Source of the DNA: Hellea sp039977295
Lineage (GTDB): Bacteria; Pseudomonadota; Alphaproteobacteria; Caulobacterales; Maricaulaceae
Length of the DNA: 64,000 nucleotides
Assembly: GCA_039977295.1 (NCBI GenBank)
Contig: JBDWDN010000003.1
Location: 62,001-126,000, forward strand
Direction: 5' to 3'
Shown here: positions 53,037 through 61,864 of the stretch, piece after piece
Layout: every line of letters starts with the position of its first letter
How positions within the stretch are numbered: the first letter of the stretch is position 1
Program-made: the position numbers and the translations under genes
The notes under the pieces: model-generated
The model's database searches: none
Seen by the model: only the letters and a program-made list of their open reading frames with translations
Told to the model about the DNA's origin: nothing

Positions 53037-55370
53037 TCACTTAAGCTCATCCAGGAAATATTCTAAAATCAATCGGGCGCGATGAATCTTATTATGTTTC
53101 TGGCGAAAACCGTGCTTTTCAGAGGGATAGGTCATGACCTTCATATTCTGCGCGCCTTTTTTATGCATTTCGTCCATTAATTTGGTCGAATTGCGAAAGA
53201 CAACATTATCATCAGACATGCCGTGTATCAGAAGGAAGGGCTCGGTTATGCCGTCGAGATAAGGCCAGACATTAGAACCCTCATAAGAGCCTTTGGTATA
53301 ATTTGGGCTGTCTTCATTGGGGTCGCCCAAATAACGCTCCGTATAGGCCGTGTCATATAATTGCCATTCCGTGACAGGCGCGCCGACAATACCCGCCGCG
53401 TAATCATCCGTTTGGCCTAGCATCATAAGGCTCATATATCCACCATAAGACCAGCCATAGACTCCCATCTTATCAGGATCGATAAAGCTCTGAGACTTTA
53501 GCCAATCCGCGCCAATTTTTTGATCTTCGACTTCGGGGCGTCCCATATTACGATATAGCGGCTCTTCGAATTTCTTCCCGCGATTGCCTGTGCCGCGATT
53601 ATCAATTTGGAAAACTACAAAGCCGTGATGGGCCAGCATTTTACTCATGCCAGCGCTCCAGCGGTCATAAATACGCTGCCCATGCGGCCCGCCGTAAACC
53701 ATCGTGACGCTGGGGCGTTTTTCGCCGGGTTTTAAATCTTTGGGTTTGAAGATTTCATAATGAAGATCCGTGCCATCTGCCGCTTTTAAAACGCCAAATT
53801 CGGGTTGGATATCCGCGGCCAGATAAGGCGCATAGGGATGGCTCGCGTCTAATTTGTTCTCATTCAGCCAAGCCAAAGGCGTTCCGTCATTTTTAAAGGC
53901 GCGCGTCTGGCGCGGCGTTTGGCGGTCGCTAAAACTGCCAATATAACGCTCACAGCTTTTATTAAACCGGCCCGAGTGGACGCCGTCTTTCTGCGTGATC
54001 TGGACGGCCTCGCCGCCCTCCAAATTTGCTCTATATATGTGACGGTTAAGCGGCGAGTTTTTCCAGCCTGAGAAATAGATATCGCCGCTTGCTTGGTTCA
54101 CGCAATTTAGGTTTGTCATTAATGTATCGGCAGGCGTAATTGGCGTAAATTCACCAGAGGTTTCGCCCTCTGTGCTGACGCGGAAAAGCTGCCATTTATC
54201 ATTGCGCTCACTCGACCAGAGGATGGAGCCATCTTTTAAAGCTTTGTAACTGACTTCGACATTCATCCAGGACGAGTGGGTTTCCTCAAACAATATTTCT
54301 GACGTTCCTGTGGCGGGATTAATTTTCAATAGCTTATGCGATTTTTGATCGCGTGATAAAATGCCGGCAAATAAAACGCTGCTATCTTGGCTCCAAAATA
54401 CGCGGGACAGATAAATGTCTGTCTCCTCGCCAATATCAATCCATTTTGTGCGCCCGCCTTTTATAGGCGCGACGCCCAGCTTAACCGTAGCATTGGCTGT
54501 CCCCGCAAAGGGGTAGCGCTGCTCAACATTGGTCACGCCTGCCGCTGTATATTCAATGCGGTTGCGAGTTTGAACATTGGCGTCATCCGTCTGCGTATAA
54601 GCGACACGCGCGGCATCAGGACTGGTCCAATAGCCTGTATAACGGTCCAGTTCTTCTTGGACGACAAAGCTCGCGATACCGTTACGGATAAGGTCTGTTG
54701 CGCCGTCTGAAAGCTGGCGCTCAAGGCCTGATTTAAGATCTTTGACGAATAGATTATTGTCACGAATATAGGCCACAAATTGGCCTTTACCGAAGACCTT
54801 AGGGTCCGTTTCAAAACCCTTCGTCGCCGTGACTTGACGCGGCTCTTTCGTCTCAAGATCATAGAGATAGATATCGCCGCCCAGCGGGAAGAGCAGAAGA
54901 TTATCCCCCGCCCAGTCATAAGAGACAATGCCGCTACCATATTCACGGCGGCGCTCGCGGCGGTTTTTTTCCTCCAGTGATAATTCTTCGGGCGCGCCAA
55001 GTATATCTGTTGAACTGACCAAAAGACGCCCCTCACCGCTTTCTAGATCATAAGCCCACAGGTCTTGTTGTTTAGCGTCATCTTCGCGGCCTTGAAGAAC
55101 CGTCACGAAACTACCGTCGGGCGATATTTTTGCGCCGCGTAATGACGGGCCGTTTAGCGCGGGGTCTGAAAATAATATCTCCGGCGTGAGTTTGCCGGGC
55201 CCTGGGTCGGCGGTCAGATAGTTTTTCTCGGCTTGGGGTATTTGCGCCTGAGTTGCGGCATGTTCTAGCGGCGAAGTCTCTGTCGTGGGTGTCTTATTTG
55301 AACAGCCTGATAAGACTAAAATAGAGACTGATAGCGTTAGAAGTGTTGTGCGCAACATAGAGACTCTCAT
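53037..55370 (-). CDS. DPP-IV-type (S9B) prolyl oligopeptidase lipoprotein
   Basis: About 777 residues; starts at 55370 or 55358 both precede a signal peptide with lipobox LSGC. A beta-propeller of the DPPIV N-terminal type (about residues 80-500; DGSFVTVLQGREDD, YDWAGDNLLLFPLGGDIYLYD) is followed by the alpha/beta hydrolase. The catalytic Ser lies in GWSYGGYMSLMML, the Asp in HGMSDDNVVF and the His in SEKHGFR. The propeller carries the double-Glu type motif (FVVQEELDRYTGYW) that binds the free N-terminus of substrates in DPP-IV. It cleaves N-terminal Xaa-Pro/Ala dipeptides in the envelope. Faces the trkH gene. Confidence 0.92.
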   Translation of the reverse strand: MRVSMLRTTLLTLSVSILVLSGCSNKTPTTETSPLEHAATQAQIPQAEKNYLTADPGPGKLTPEILFSDPALNGPSLRGAKISPDGSFVTVLQGREDDAKQQDLWAYDLESGEGRLLVSSTDILGAPEELSLEEKNRRERRREYGSGIVSYDWAGDNLLLFPLGGDIYLYDLETKEPRQVTATKGFETDPKVFGKGQFVAYIRDNNLFVKDLKSGLERQLSDGATDLIRNGIASFVVQEELDRYTGYWTSPDAARVAYTQTDDANVQTRNRIEYTAAGVTNVEQRYPFAGTANATVKLGVAPIKGGRTKWIDIGEETDIYLSRVFWSQDSSVLFAGILSRDQKSHKLLKINPATGTSEILFEETHSSWMNVEVSYKALKDGSILWSSERNDKWQLFRVSTEGETSGEFTPITPADTLMTNLNCVNQASGDIYFSGWKNSPLNRHIYRANLEGGEAVQITQKDGVHSGRFNKSCERYIGSFSDRQTPRQTRAFKNDGTPLAWLNENKLDASHPYAPYLAADIQPEFGVLKAADGTDLHYEIFKPKDLKPGEKRPSVTMVYGGPHGQRIYDRWSAGMSKMLAHHGFVVFQIDNRGTGNRGKKFEEPLYRNMGRPEVEDQKIGADWLKSQSFIDPDKMGVYGWSYGGYMSLMMLGQTDDYAAGIVGAPVTEWQLYDTAYTERYLGDPNEDSPNYTKGSYEGSNVWPYLDGITEPFLLIHGMSDDNVVFRNSTKLMDEMHKKGAQNMKVMTYPSEKHGFRQKHNKIHRARLILEYFLDELK

Positions 55371-55458
55371 TATTTTGGCTGGGGTCTGCGCCCTTGTCGC
55401 GCTTATTGTTTGACATTTCAAGCTTTGAGAACGCCGCGCGCTGTTGTAGGGCGGCTCT

Positions 55459-56910
55459 ATGCCTGATTTACGCCCGGTATTTTTTGTTGTTGGCCTAATG
55501 ATAGCGGCGCTAGGCGTCGCTATGTTCGCGCCTATGGCCGTGGATTATTTCTCTGCGGACCGTTCTTGGCGCGCCTTTGGGATTTCTGGCGTTTTGACGA
55601 CATTGCTTGGCGGCTCTCTCGCCTTGGCGACCTATACGCCTAAGCCCGATATGCGCGCACGTGGTGCTTTTTTATTGACCGTTTTAAGCTGGGTAGCCCT
55701 CTCGCTTTTCGCCTCGCTCCCCTTTTTGATGGACCCGCTTAAGCTTAGCGTGACGGACGCACTCTTTGAGGCGACCTCTGGCATAACAACAACGGGCTCT
55801 ACCGTCCTCACGGGACTTGATGACATGCCGCGCGGTATATTGCTCTGGCGCGCGATTTTGCAATGGATTGGCGGGGTGGGTATCGTCGTCACAGCCATGG
55901 CCGTTTTGCCGATGCTTAAAGTTGGCGGCATGCAGCTCTTCCGCCTAGAAAGCTCTGATATGGGCGAGAAAGTTCTGCCCAAAGCCGCCTCGCTCGCCGC
56001 GGGCATTGGCGGCATATATGTTGTTCTCACCCTGCTCTGTATGTTTGGCTATATGGCCACGGGGATGAGCGGCTTTGACGCCATATCCCACGCCATGACA
56101 ACCTTAGCCACTGGCGGCTATTCTACATCTGACGCCTCTATGGGCGGCTTCATGGATGACGGGGCCGACCTTGTCTGTATTGCCTTTATGATGGCGGGCG
56201 GATTGCCCTTTGGGGTTTATCTTTTGGTGGCCGCGCGCGGCGATTGGAAAGCGCCGTTTCGCGACAGTCAAGTCCGCGCCTTTGTCACTGTTATGATCGC
56301 CCTCATCGCCATGGTGACCTTTTATCTTTGGCTAAATTCTGAACTCACCAATAGCCGCGCGCTGAGGCTCGCCGCATTTAACGTTGTCTCCATTGTCACG
56401 GGCACAGGCTATGCCACGGCAGATTATAATGCCTGGGGCCCCTTTGCGATCTCGGCCTTTTTTGCCTTTATGTTTATTGGCGGCTGCGCGGGCTCAACCG
56501 CCTGCTCGATTAAAATCTTCCGCTATCAAGTCGCCTTTGAAGGCCTGCGCGCTTATCTATTTAAAATGCCGCGCCAACACGCCGTCGCGCCGCTGCGCTA
56601 TGGCGGCAAGCCGCTCCCCGAAAGCGTATTATTTTCCGTGATGGGCTATTTCTTTCTCTTCTTCATGACATTCGCCGTCGTCGCCATATTGCTTTCCATC
56701 ATCGGCCTAGACCCCATTACAGCCTGGTCAGGCGCCGGCAGCGCCGTCGCCAATGTCGGCCCCGGGCTCGGCGATATTATTGGGCCGTCAGGCACCTATC
56801 AGGCTCTACCCGGTGAGGCGAAGTGGGTGTTGATGATTGCCATGATTGTGGGGCGGCTGGAAATAGTTACGGCGCTTGTTGTGCTAACGCCGGCGTTTTG
56901 GCGGGCTTAA
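55459..56910 (+). CDS. trkH: Trk potassium uptake protein TrkH
   Basis: The K+-translocating subunit of the Trk system, 483 residues and about ten transmembrane helices arranged as four M1-P-M2 repeats. Selectivity-loop sequences are visible: SGITTTGSTVL, TTLATGGYSTSD, IVTGTGYATADY and ANVGPGLGDI. The Trp/Gly-rich GGVGIVVTAMAVLPML is characteristic. The NAD-binding TrkA partner is not in the window. A long inverted repeat lies directly after it. Confidence 0.95.
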   Translation: MPDLRPVFFVVGLMIAALGVAMFAPMAVDYFSADRSWRAFGISGVLTTLLGGSLALATYTPKPDMRARGAFLLTVLSWVALSLFASLPFLMDPLKLSVTDALFEATSGITTTGSTVLTGLDDMPRGILLWRAILQWIGGVGIVVTAMAVLPMLKVGGMQLFRLESSDMGEKVLPKAASLAAGIGGIYVVLTLLCMFGYMATGMSGFDAISHAMTTLATGGYSTSDASMGGFMDDGADLVCIAFMMAGGLPFGVYLLVAARGDWKAPFRDSQVRAFVTVMIALIAMVTFYLWLNSELTNSRALRLAAFNVVSIVTGTGYATADYNAWGPFAISAFFAFMFIGGCAGSTACSIKIFRYQVAFEGLRAYLFKMPRQHAVAPLRYGGKPLPESVLFSVMGYFFLFFMTFAVVAILLSIIGLDPITAWSGAGSAVANVGPGLGDIIGPSGTYQALPGEAKWVLMIAMIVGRLEIVTALVVLTPAFWRA

Positions 56911-56940
56911 ATATTAGAGCTATGGCTTGAGACCAAATAC

Positions 56941-57093
56941 TTAACTTTCCCTCTCCCCGAGGGAGAGGGTGCCCGAAGGGTGGGTGAGGGGCAACGGCCA
57001 CAAAAATTAAATGTAATTCCTTTACACCGTGGGCCCCTCATCCGTCACTTCGTGACACCTTCTCCCTCGGGGAGAAGGAAAGTAAAAAATTAA
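56941..57093. repeat. Long inverted-repeat element between trkH and hslO
   Basis: Two GC-rich arms of about 50-60 bp (56941-56992 and 57033-57093) are inverted copies with some mismatches and enclose an AT-rich centre. The outer ends read TTAACTTTC and GAAAGTAAAAAATTAA. The CCCTCTCCCCGAGGGAGAGGG and GAGGGG-type wording (given in part) matches a class of dispersed intergenic repeats familiar from Proteobacteria. It carries no gene; it may double as a terminator for the convergent trkH and hslO. Confidence 0.7.
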
Positions 57094-57101
57094 CACTGCC
57101 C

Positions 57102-58025
57102 CTATAAATCCGCAATCTCAAATTCGTACGTAGTATCACAGAACTCACAATTTGCATCAATCATGCCGTCCTTAGCCATCTCTTCCAGCGCAGACTTCTC
57201 AAAAGACCGCAGCGTATTTTCCAGCCGCTCACGCGAACATTTACATTTGGCTTCAATGGGCGAGACTTCAACAACGCGGACACCGCTTTCATGGAATAAG
57301 CGATATAGCAGATCATTCTGGCTTAAGGCTGGATCCAGTAATTCAGCATCGGTCACGGTTTGGAACAAAGCTCGCGCCGTATCCCAGGCATTATCCGTAT
57401 CGCCGCGCGCTGTATCCTCAGCTATTTTTTGTATCATTACGCCGCCGCCGCGCCACTCCATCTCGCCGCCAGCTTCTTGAACTTGGCCGCAGGCAAGGCG
57501 GATCTCGGTCGGGATTTGCTCGGATTGTTTAAAATAATGCTCCGCGCAATCGGACAGCCGCGCGCCTTCAATGGCGGCAAGGCCTTGATACTGATCCATA
57601 TCGGGGCCTTGATCTATCGTCATCGAAAACGTCCCGCCGCCCAGCAAATCATCTGCGCCGGGATTGCGGTTATCAAGCTCTAACTCTTTGAGGGCGTCCG
57701 CGTTCCACCGCGCATAGCCGCGCACATGGCCATCCGTCGTGCAATCACTCATCAGCAGGCTTACGGCGCCGTCATTTGTTCCGTGACATTGAATAACAAG
57801 GCGGCCATCAAATTTAAGAGATTGCGCCACAATCGCAGAGATCAGCATAGCTTCGCCGAGGAGCCTCGCCACCACATCAGGATAGCGATTGCCCAGCGCC
57901 GTATTAAGGGCCTTGCCCATCGTCACGGCGCGGCCGCGCACGGGCTGTCCGTCTAATTGAAAGACGGTGACATTATCGTCAAAAGCAGAAACTTCAGTGT
58001 TTAAATCGGGCGTTATTTTTGTCAT
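57102..58025 (-). CDS. hslO: Redox-regulated chaperone Hsp33
   Basis: A holdase chaperone activated by oxidation. 307 residues. The C-terminal zinc-centre cysteines are seen as CKCS and CEFC, separated by about 30 residues (CxC-x27-32-CxxC). The N-terminal folded domain includes VQSLKFDGRLVIQCHGTNDGAVSLLMSD (cue in part: FDGRLVIQ) and the middle linker SEQIPTEIRLA. Length and order match the family. Zinc release on oxidative stress unfolds the C-terminus. Converges with trkH and lies 57 bp downstream of the N-formylglutamate amidohydrolase gene. Confidence 0.95.
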   Translation of the reverse strand: MTKITPDLNTEVSAFDDNVTVFQLDGQPVRGRAVTMGKALNTALGNRYPDVVARLLGEAMLISAIVAQSLKFDGRLVIQCHGTNDGAVSLLMSDCTTDGHVRGYARWNADALKELELDNRNPGADDLLGGGTFSMTIDQGPDMDQYQGLAAIEGARLSDCAEHYFKQSEQIPTEIRLACGQVQEAGGEMEWRGGGVMIQKIAEDTARGDTDNAWDTARALFQTVTDAELLDPALSQNDLLYRLFHESGVRVVEVSPIEAKCKCSRERLENTLRSFEKSALEEMAKDGMIDANCEFCDTTYEFEIADL

Positions 58026-58082
58026 GTGCGGCAGATGGGGTATCAGCCCCCTATTTGCAAGAGCTTTGATGCGGTCCAGATA

Positions 58083-58964
58083 TCATTGCGCAGCCATAAG
58101 AGCCGTCTCAGCTTGCCCCTCTATAATATCGGCAATAATGGATTTTAGATTTTTGGCCAAAGCCTCATAGCTGCGCTTCTTTTTCATCGTGACGGGATTA
58201 AGATAAAGGTCGCGGTTAATCTCGATTTGCAGCACTTCAATACCGGCGCGCGGCTTACCATAATGCTGGGTGACATAGCCTCCCGCATAGGGGTAATTGC
58301 GGGTCACATTATAGCCCTTACGGCGAAAGGCCTGATCGACCCGGGCAATGGTTTCGGGATGGCACGAAACGCCAAAACGGTCGCCCAAAATAATATCAGG
58401 ACGGCGCGATCCCATGGGCGCAAAGCCTGGCATAGAGTGACAATCAATCAGCAGCGCCGCGTCAAAATTAAGGCTCGCCTGCGTAATCAATTCCTGCAGC
58501 GCGTCATGATAAGGATGGTAGAGCCGGGTAAGGCGGCCCCGCGCGGCGCGCAAAGAAAGCGGCTTTTTATAAATCGCCGTTACCTCTGAGAGCATGGTCG
58601 GAATAACGCCCAGACCGGCCTGCGCGCGCGGCGACGCCCCCGCCGGGTCCCCGGTCCAGTCTGTGGGCAATTCATCCGGCGCGCGATTCACATCGACATA
58701 GCAGCGCGGAAAATTTGCGGAGAGCAGCGGCGCGCCAAGTTCTACAACCGGCGCAAAGAGCTCGGATATAAAGGCATCTTCATTGCGGCGCAGAGAGCTT
58801 TCCGTCAAATGAGAGCGGCTGATAAAGGCTTTGGGATAGACGCTCCCCGCATGGGGCGAGGCAAATATCACGCCGCTGCGCCAAATATCGGGCATCAAAA
58901 CCGTGACGGGCGCGCCAAACGCCTTCAGGCACTCCGCTTCTTGGGCGGTTTCGCGGCCTAACAT
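58083..58964 (-). CDS. N-formylglutamate amidohydrolase family protein
   Basis: 293 residues with the family core: SPHAGSVYPKAFI, RRNEDAFISELFAP, FPRCYVDVNRAPDELP, LIDCHSMPGF and RPDIILGDRFG, then EVLQIEINRDLYLNP. The His/Asp ligands of the metal-dependent deformylase fold are present. Enzymes release glutamate from N-formylglutamate in histidine breakdown, but the homologues next to cpdR in alphaproteobacteria are not linked to hut genes, and none are seen here. Diverges from cpdR. Confidence 0.88.
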   Translation of the reverse strand: MLGRETAQEAECLKAFGAPVTVLMPDIWRSGVIFASPHAGSVYPKAFISRSHLTESSLRRNEDAFISELFAPVVELGAPLLSANFPRCYVDVNRAPDELPTDWTGDPAGASPRAQAGLGVIPTMLSEVTAIYKKPLSLRAARGRLTRLYHPYHDALQELITQASLNFDAALLIDCHSMPGFAPMGSRRPDIILGDRFGVSCHPETIARVDQAFRRKGYNVTRNYPYAGGYVTQHYGKPRAGIEVLQIEINRDLYLNPVTMKKKRSYEALAKNLKSIIADIIEGQAETALMAAQ

Positions 58965-59146
58965 TTTTTTGCTTTCCGGCGCTCATGCTTAGACAATTTT
59001 AAGATACAGCCCTTACCAGAGTTAAAACTGGCGGGAATCCTGCATGATATGTGGTCTAAGGGCGGCATTCGTTCCAGATTAAGTCACTTTCGCCCAAAAG
59101 GCGAGTCAAACTCAGCGCCGGTGGAGCGCATAAAGGTAAAAGCTTT

Positions 59147-59506
59147 ATGGCAACGATATTATATGCAGAAGACGATGACGCAATGCGCGGCTTCTTTGAA
59201 AAAGCTTTGGAAAAGGCCGGACACCACGTCATAGCCTGCGCCGATGGCGATCGTGCCTTAAGGGCGCTAAAATTTGCGGACGGCGCCTTTGATATGCTGC
59301 TCACCGATATTATGATGCCCGGCATGGACGGCATAGAGCTCGCCAAACAGGCAGAAACCCTCTCCCCCGGCATAAAAATCATGTTCATCACAGGCTTCGC
59401 TGCCGTCGCGATGGGCGATAGCAACGCCTCAGAACAAACCGTCCTCTCCAAGCCCGTTCATCTGCGCCAGTTAGTGAATGAAGTCGATAAGCTGATTGCC
59501 GCATAA
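59147..59506 (+). CDS. cpdR: CpdR-like single-domain response regulator
   Basis: 119 residues, a receiver domain only. Acidic pair EDD at 8-10, phosphoacceptor Asp54 in LLTDIMMPGMDG, Thr and Lys switch residues in MFITGFAAVAM and LSKPVH. The FITGFAAVA wording is typical of CpdR, which in Caulobacter directs ClpXP to CtrA and other substrates when unphosphorylated. Location opposite an N-formylglutamate amidohydrolase gene matches the usual alphaproteobacterial neighbourhood. It fits the CtrA-type boxes found elsewhere in the window. Confidence 0.88.
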   Translation: MATILYAEDDDAMRGFFEKALEKAGHHVIACADGDRALRALKFADGAFDMLLTDIMMPGMDGIELAKQAETLSPGIKIMFITGFAAVAMGDSNASEQTVLSKPVHLRQLVNEVDKLIAA

Positions 59507-59615
59507 ACACCGTATTTTGACATGAAAAGCCGCATTTTTATGTTGAAAAACTAAAGAGGCGGCGATATACGCCCCCAATCTTGAGGTCACCCTCAAAACA
59601 TAACCGAATAGGTTA

Positions 59616-59690
59616 GCGCGATTAGCTCAGCGGGAGAGCACTACATTGACATTGTAGGGGTCACTGGTTCAATCCCAGTATCGCGCACCA
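59616..59690 (+). tRNA. tRNA-Val (anticodon GAC)
   Basis: A complete 75-nt cloverleaf with encoded CCA: acceptor GCGCGAT/ATCGCGC, D-arm GCTC/GAGC, anticodon arm CTACA-TTGACAT-TGTAG (anticodon GAC), T-arm ACTGG-TTCAATC-CCAGT. A small hairpin (TTGAGG-TCAC-CCTCAA, 59581-59596) lies upstream. The rest of the gap from cpdR (59507) shows no gene. From here the gene content turns accessory. Confidence 0.95.
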
Positions 59691-59714
59691 TTCGAAGTCG
59701 GTTTGCGTAGCAAA

Positions 59715-59764
59715 ATAATCAATCCAGTGGATTGATTATAGACGAAGAATGCCCCGGCAGGGGC
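59715..59764. repeat. Two hairpins just after tRNA-Val
   Basis: ATAATCAATCC-AGT-GGATTGATTAT (59715-59739) has perfect 11-bp arms. GCCCC-GGCA-GGGGC (59751-59764) follows, with outer CGAAG/CTTCG pairing. They could terminate the tRNA transcript or be part of an integration-site region. No copy of the tRNA 3' end was found in the remaining 4 kb of the window. Confidence 0.55.
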
Positions 59765-59828
59765 TTCGGCACTCCTTAAAATCTAAAGTCTGAACCTGTG
59801 TTGCTCCGTTGTCATATTCAGGAGCCAG

Positions 59829-59850
59829 AATTATCTTAGTTAAGATAATT
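59829..59850 (-). terminator. Hairpin at the end of the minus-strand membrane protein gene
   Basis: A perfect 10-bp inverted repeat AATTATCTTA-GT-TAAGATAATT sits two bases after the stop of the gene at 59853-60488. It is AT-rich without a long T-run, so it is a probable but weak terminator or a 3' stabiliser. Confidence 0.5.
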
Positions 59851-59852
59851 TG

Positions 59853-60488
59853 TTAAATTTCAGGTGCAGGCTCCGCTTCTGAAGTCTCAAAATTTAGGTA
59901 TTCTACATAAATCTCCCGGGCATAATGTGTGCCGAAACGGATCATGCGATATGTTGCAATACCAGCGAGCGCGAATAGCCCTAATGCGCCCTTCCAGTTA
60001 TATCCGTCTTGAACCAATAAAGTGATCGCAGATATTATTAGAGCGATCATGGTGCCGCGCATAAGACCATAATTCCCATTAAATTTATCGATCATCTTTG
60101 TCTTGCCTGATTTTTGTAGGCGCAAGTAAATTTCGCGCGTAAGACCTTTGCCATTCTTAAGGCTATTTAAGCCACATGAAAAATCCGCCTGTAGGCGCTG
60201 CTCAAGACGCGTAAGTTGCTCGGCATCTAACAACGTGGTTTTTGCTTTAGCTACCCAACTCGTCGGCATCCCGCCAGCCAGTCCCCAAACAAGTATTTCC
60301 ACAAAATTTCCACCCGCTTGAATCAGGTGACCTGTGATAAAAGCCAGAATCAATATGAGGCCCAACCCGCCAATCGTAATGTCGGCTGTAAGCATAGGTA
60401 AAATGCTAGGATAAAGAAACGATGCAGCCAGTAAAACAATTAAACCGGGAACGATAACGCCAATATATTCATAGGGATCAAATTTCAT
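59853..60488 (-). CDS. Membrane protein of the tRNA-linked TIR/MBL module
   Basis: 211 residues, no family recognised. Two hydrophobic segments near the N-terminus (about 9-30, IGVIVPGLIVLLAASFLY, and 35-55, ADITIGGLGLILILAFITG), a soluble central region (about 75-140, with LLDAEQLTRLEQRLQADF) and two more hydrophobic segments (about 145-163 and 168-183). The tail is acidic (FETSEAEPAPEI). It begins 17 bp after the MBL-fold gene stop on the same strand, so the two are one operon. A membrane component beside a nuclease- or hydrolase-like gene and a TIR gene is a familiar layout for antiviral systems; the role here is inference. Confidence 0.65.
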   Translation of the reverse strand: MKFDPYEYIGVIVPGLIVLLAASFLYPSILPMLTADITIGGLGLILILAFITGHLIQAGGNFVEILVWGLAGGMPTSWVAKAKTTLLDAEQLTRLEQRLQADFSCGLNSLKNGKGLTREIYLRLQKSGKTKMIDKFNGNYGLMRGTMIALIISAITLLVQDGYNWKGALGLFALAGIATYRMIRFGTHYAREIYVEYLNFETSEAEPAPEI

Positions 60489-60505
60489 TTACAATCATCA
60501 CAATT

Positions 60506-61726
60506 TCATAAAACAATATTTATCCCTGTTTCAGGGTCGCCATATAGAGTCTCGTAGCTAAACTCGTTTTTCCAGTCAGAATTATCCCACCAGTCATTAA
60601 ATTTTGATCTGACATTAAATAAGACTTCTGGTCTGTCATGCGAGGATTTAGCGATAATTCTAGCCACAGCAACGGGATCAGGGTGGCCGAAATAGCTCCC
60701 ACTCGTACTAATCAAAAACCTCGGACTCTTAAGTTTTTCAATAAGCTCTGACGTTACATTTTTCTCGCTCCCATGATGCGGCAGCTTAACGAGGTCAACT
60801 GACAAAGGCTTCCCAGGTGAATAAAGATTGAGCGTCTTCAGCAAATTATCAGGGTGGGCGTCTCCTGTGAGAAGGGCGCTCTTGCCCTGATATTCAAGCA
60901 ATATACAAATGCTCGATCCGTTGGCACCGGAATGGTCTATCTTGGTTCGTTTGTCAGCCAATGCCATGAGCGAGGCTTTATCTGTTAGCTTCGGTCTTCC
61001 CTTTCGGTTAACATTTCGCCAAACGTCAAAACCGTCTAATCCTCTCATGGCATTAGCAGGAATATCCGAACGCTGGTTCGCGATCGCTTTCTGCATTTCT
61101 TTGGCCCAATCAGGGATAAAATCTCGTAAAATGGTTTGCGTTGGCCCCAACAAGGTGAGGCTTAAGCCATCCGCCAATATAATGGGCGCGGGAATAGTGG
61201 ATTCCGGCCTCACCACAGGACCGCCGCCAAATTGTTTGTTCCAGCTTCCGCCTTTTTTCAGCCAATTTGTTTCAAGCCATTCTCCAAATTTTTCGCCCTG
61301 TAAGGCACCGCGCATATTGCCTACCGCAGGCCCAATGGCGCGTTGCATTGAACGGGTTTTCTTTGGAATCTTATGAGACCGCGTTCGGCTATATTTAGCA
61401 CGCCGGCTAGGAGCGTCATCACTTATATTCAAACCATGAAGATGGTTCCAACCATTAAACCAAATATCTTTAAAATGCAGGCCAGGAATATCCGGTTTGC
61501 CAACAAAGCCGCCAAGCACGCCGCCAATATGATCACGGTCAACATGCGTAAGGATAAAGAGCTCGAATTCTCTATCGGATTTCGGAAGCTTCTTTATGCG
61601 GTTATATATCCGCCGTCCATGCGAAGCGCGGCCCATATCAATCAGTATTCTGTGGGTCTTCTCTGTCCCCCACTCTATCCAAAGCGCATCACCTTCACCC
61701 GCAGGTAGAGATTGGATATTTAACAT
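60506..61726 (-). CDS. ComEC-like metallo-beta-lactamase-fold hydrolase
   Basis: 406 residues from ATG 61726 (MLNIQSLPAGEGDALWIEWG). The MBL zinc motif is THVDRDHIGG (residues 60-69), followed by a ComEC-type second half: SICILLEYQGKSALLTGDAHPDNL and VKLPHHGSEKN. No transmembrane segments, unlike ComEC itself, so it is a stand-alone soluble hydrolase. Members hydrolyse nucleic acids or phosphodiesters, or act as effectors; the substrate is unknown. A long insertion (about 85-200) sits between the two halves. It diverges from the TIR gene across 138 bp and heads the operon with the membrane gene. A second MBL protein lies beyond the TIR gene. Confidence 0.85.
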   Translation of the reverse strand: MLNIQSLPAGEGDALWIEWGTEKTHRILIDMGRASHGRRIYNRIKKLPKSDREFELFILTHVDRDHIGGVLGGFVGKPDIPGLHFKDIWFNGWNHLHGLNISDDAPSRRAKYSRTRSHKIPKKTRSMQRAIGPAVGNMRGALQGEKFGEWLETNWLKKGGSWNKQFGGGPVVRPESTIPAPIILADGLSLTLLGPTQTILRDFIPDWAKEMQKAIANQRSDIPANAMRGLDGFDVWRNVNRKGRPKLTDKASLMALADKRTKIDHSGANGSSICILLEYQGKSALLTGDAHPDNLLKTLNLYSPGKPLSVDLVKLPHHGSEKNVTSELIEKLKSPRFLISTSGSYFGHPDPVAVARIIAKSSHDRPEVLFNVRSKFNDWWDNSDWKNEFSYETLYGDPETGINIVL

Positions 61727-61864
61727 GGCCGCCCCTTTCACAGAGAATGCTACAGACAATTCGAATTAGGCGCAACCCAATGCTTTATTATGATAAGGTG
61801 ATACCCTTGCTACTTAAACGGTTTTGTAATATGCATTAATCAATGGAGCTATTGCCATCCAACG

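Noticed and set aside
60506..61726. A competence ComEC channel gene
   Set aside because: Only the MBL half is present, with no Competence-domain transmembrane segments.
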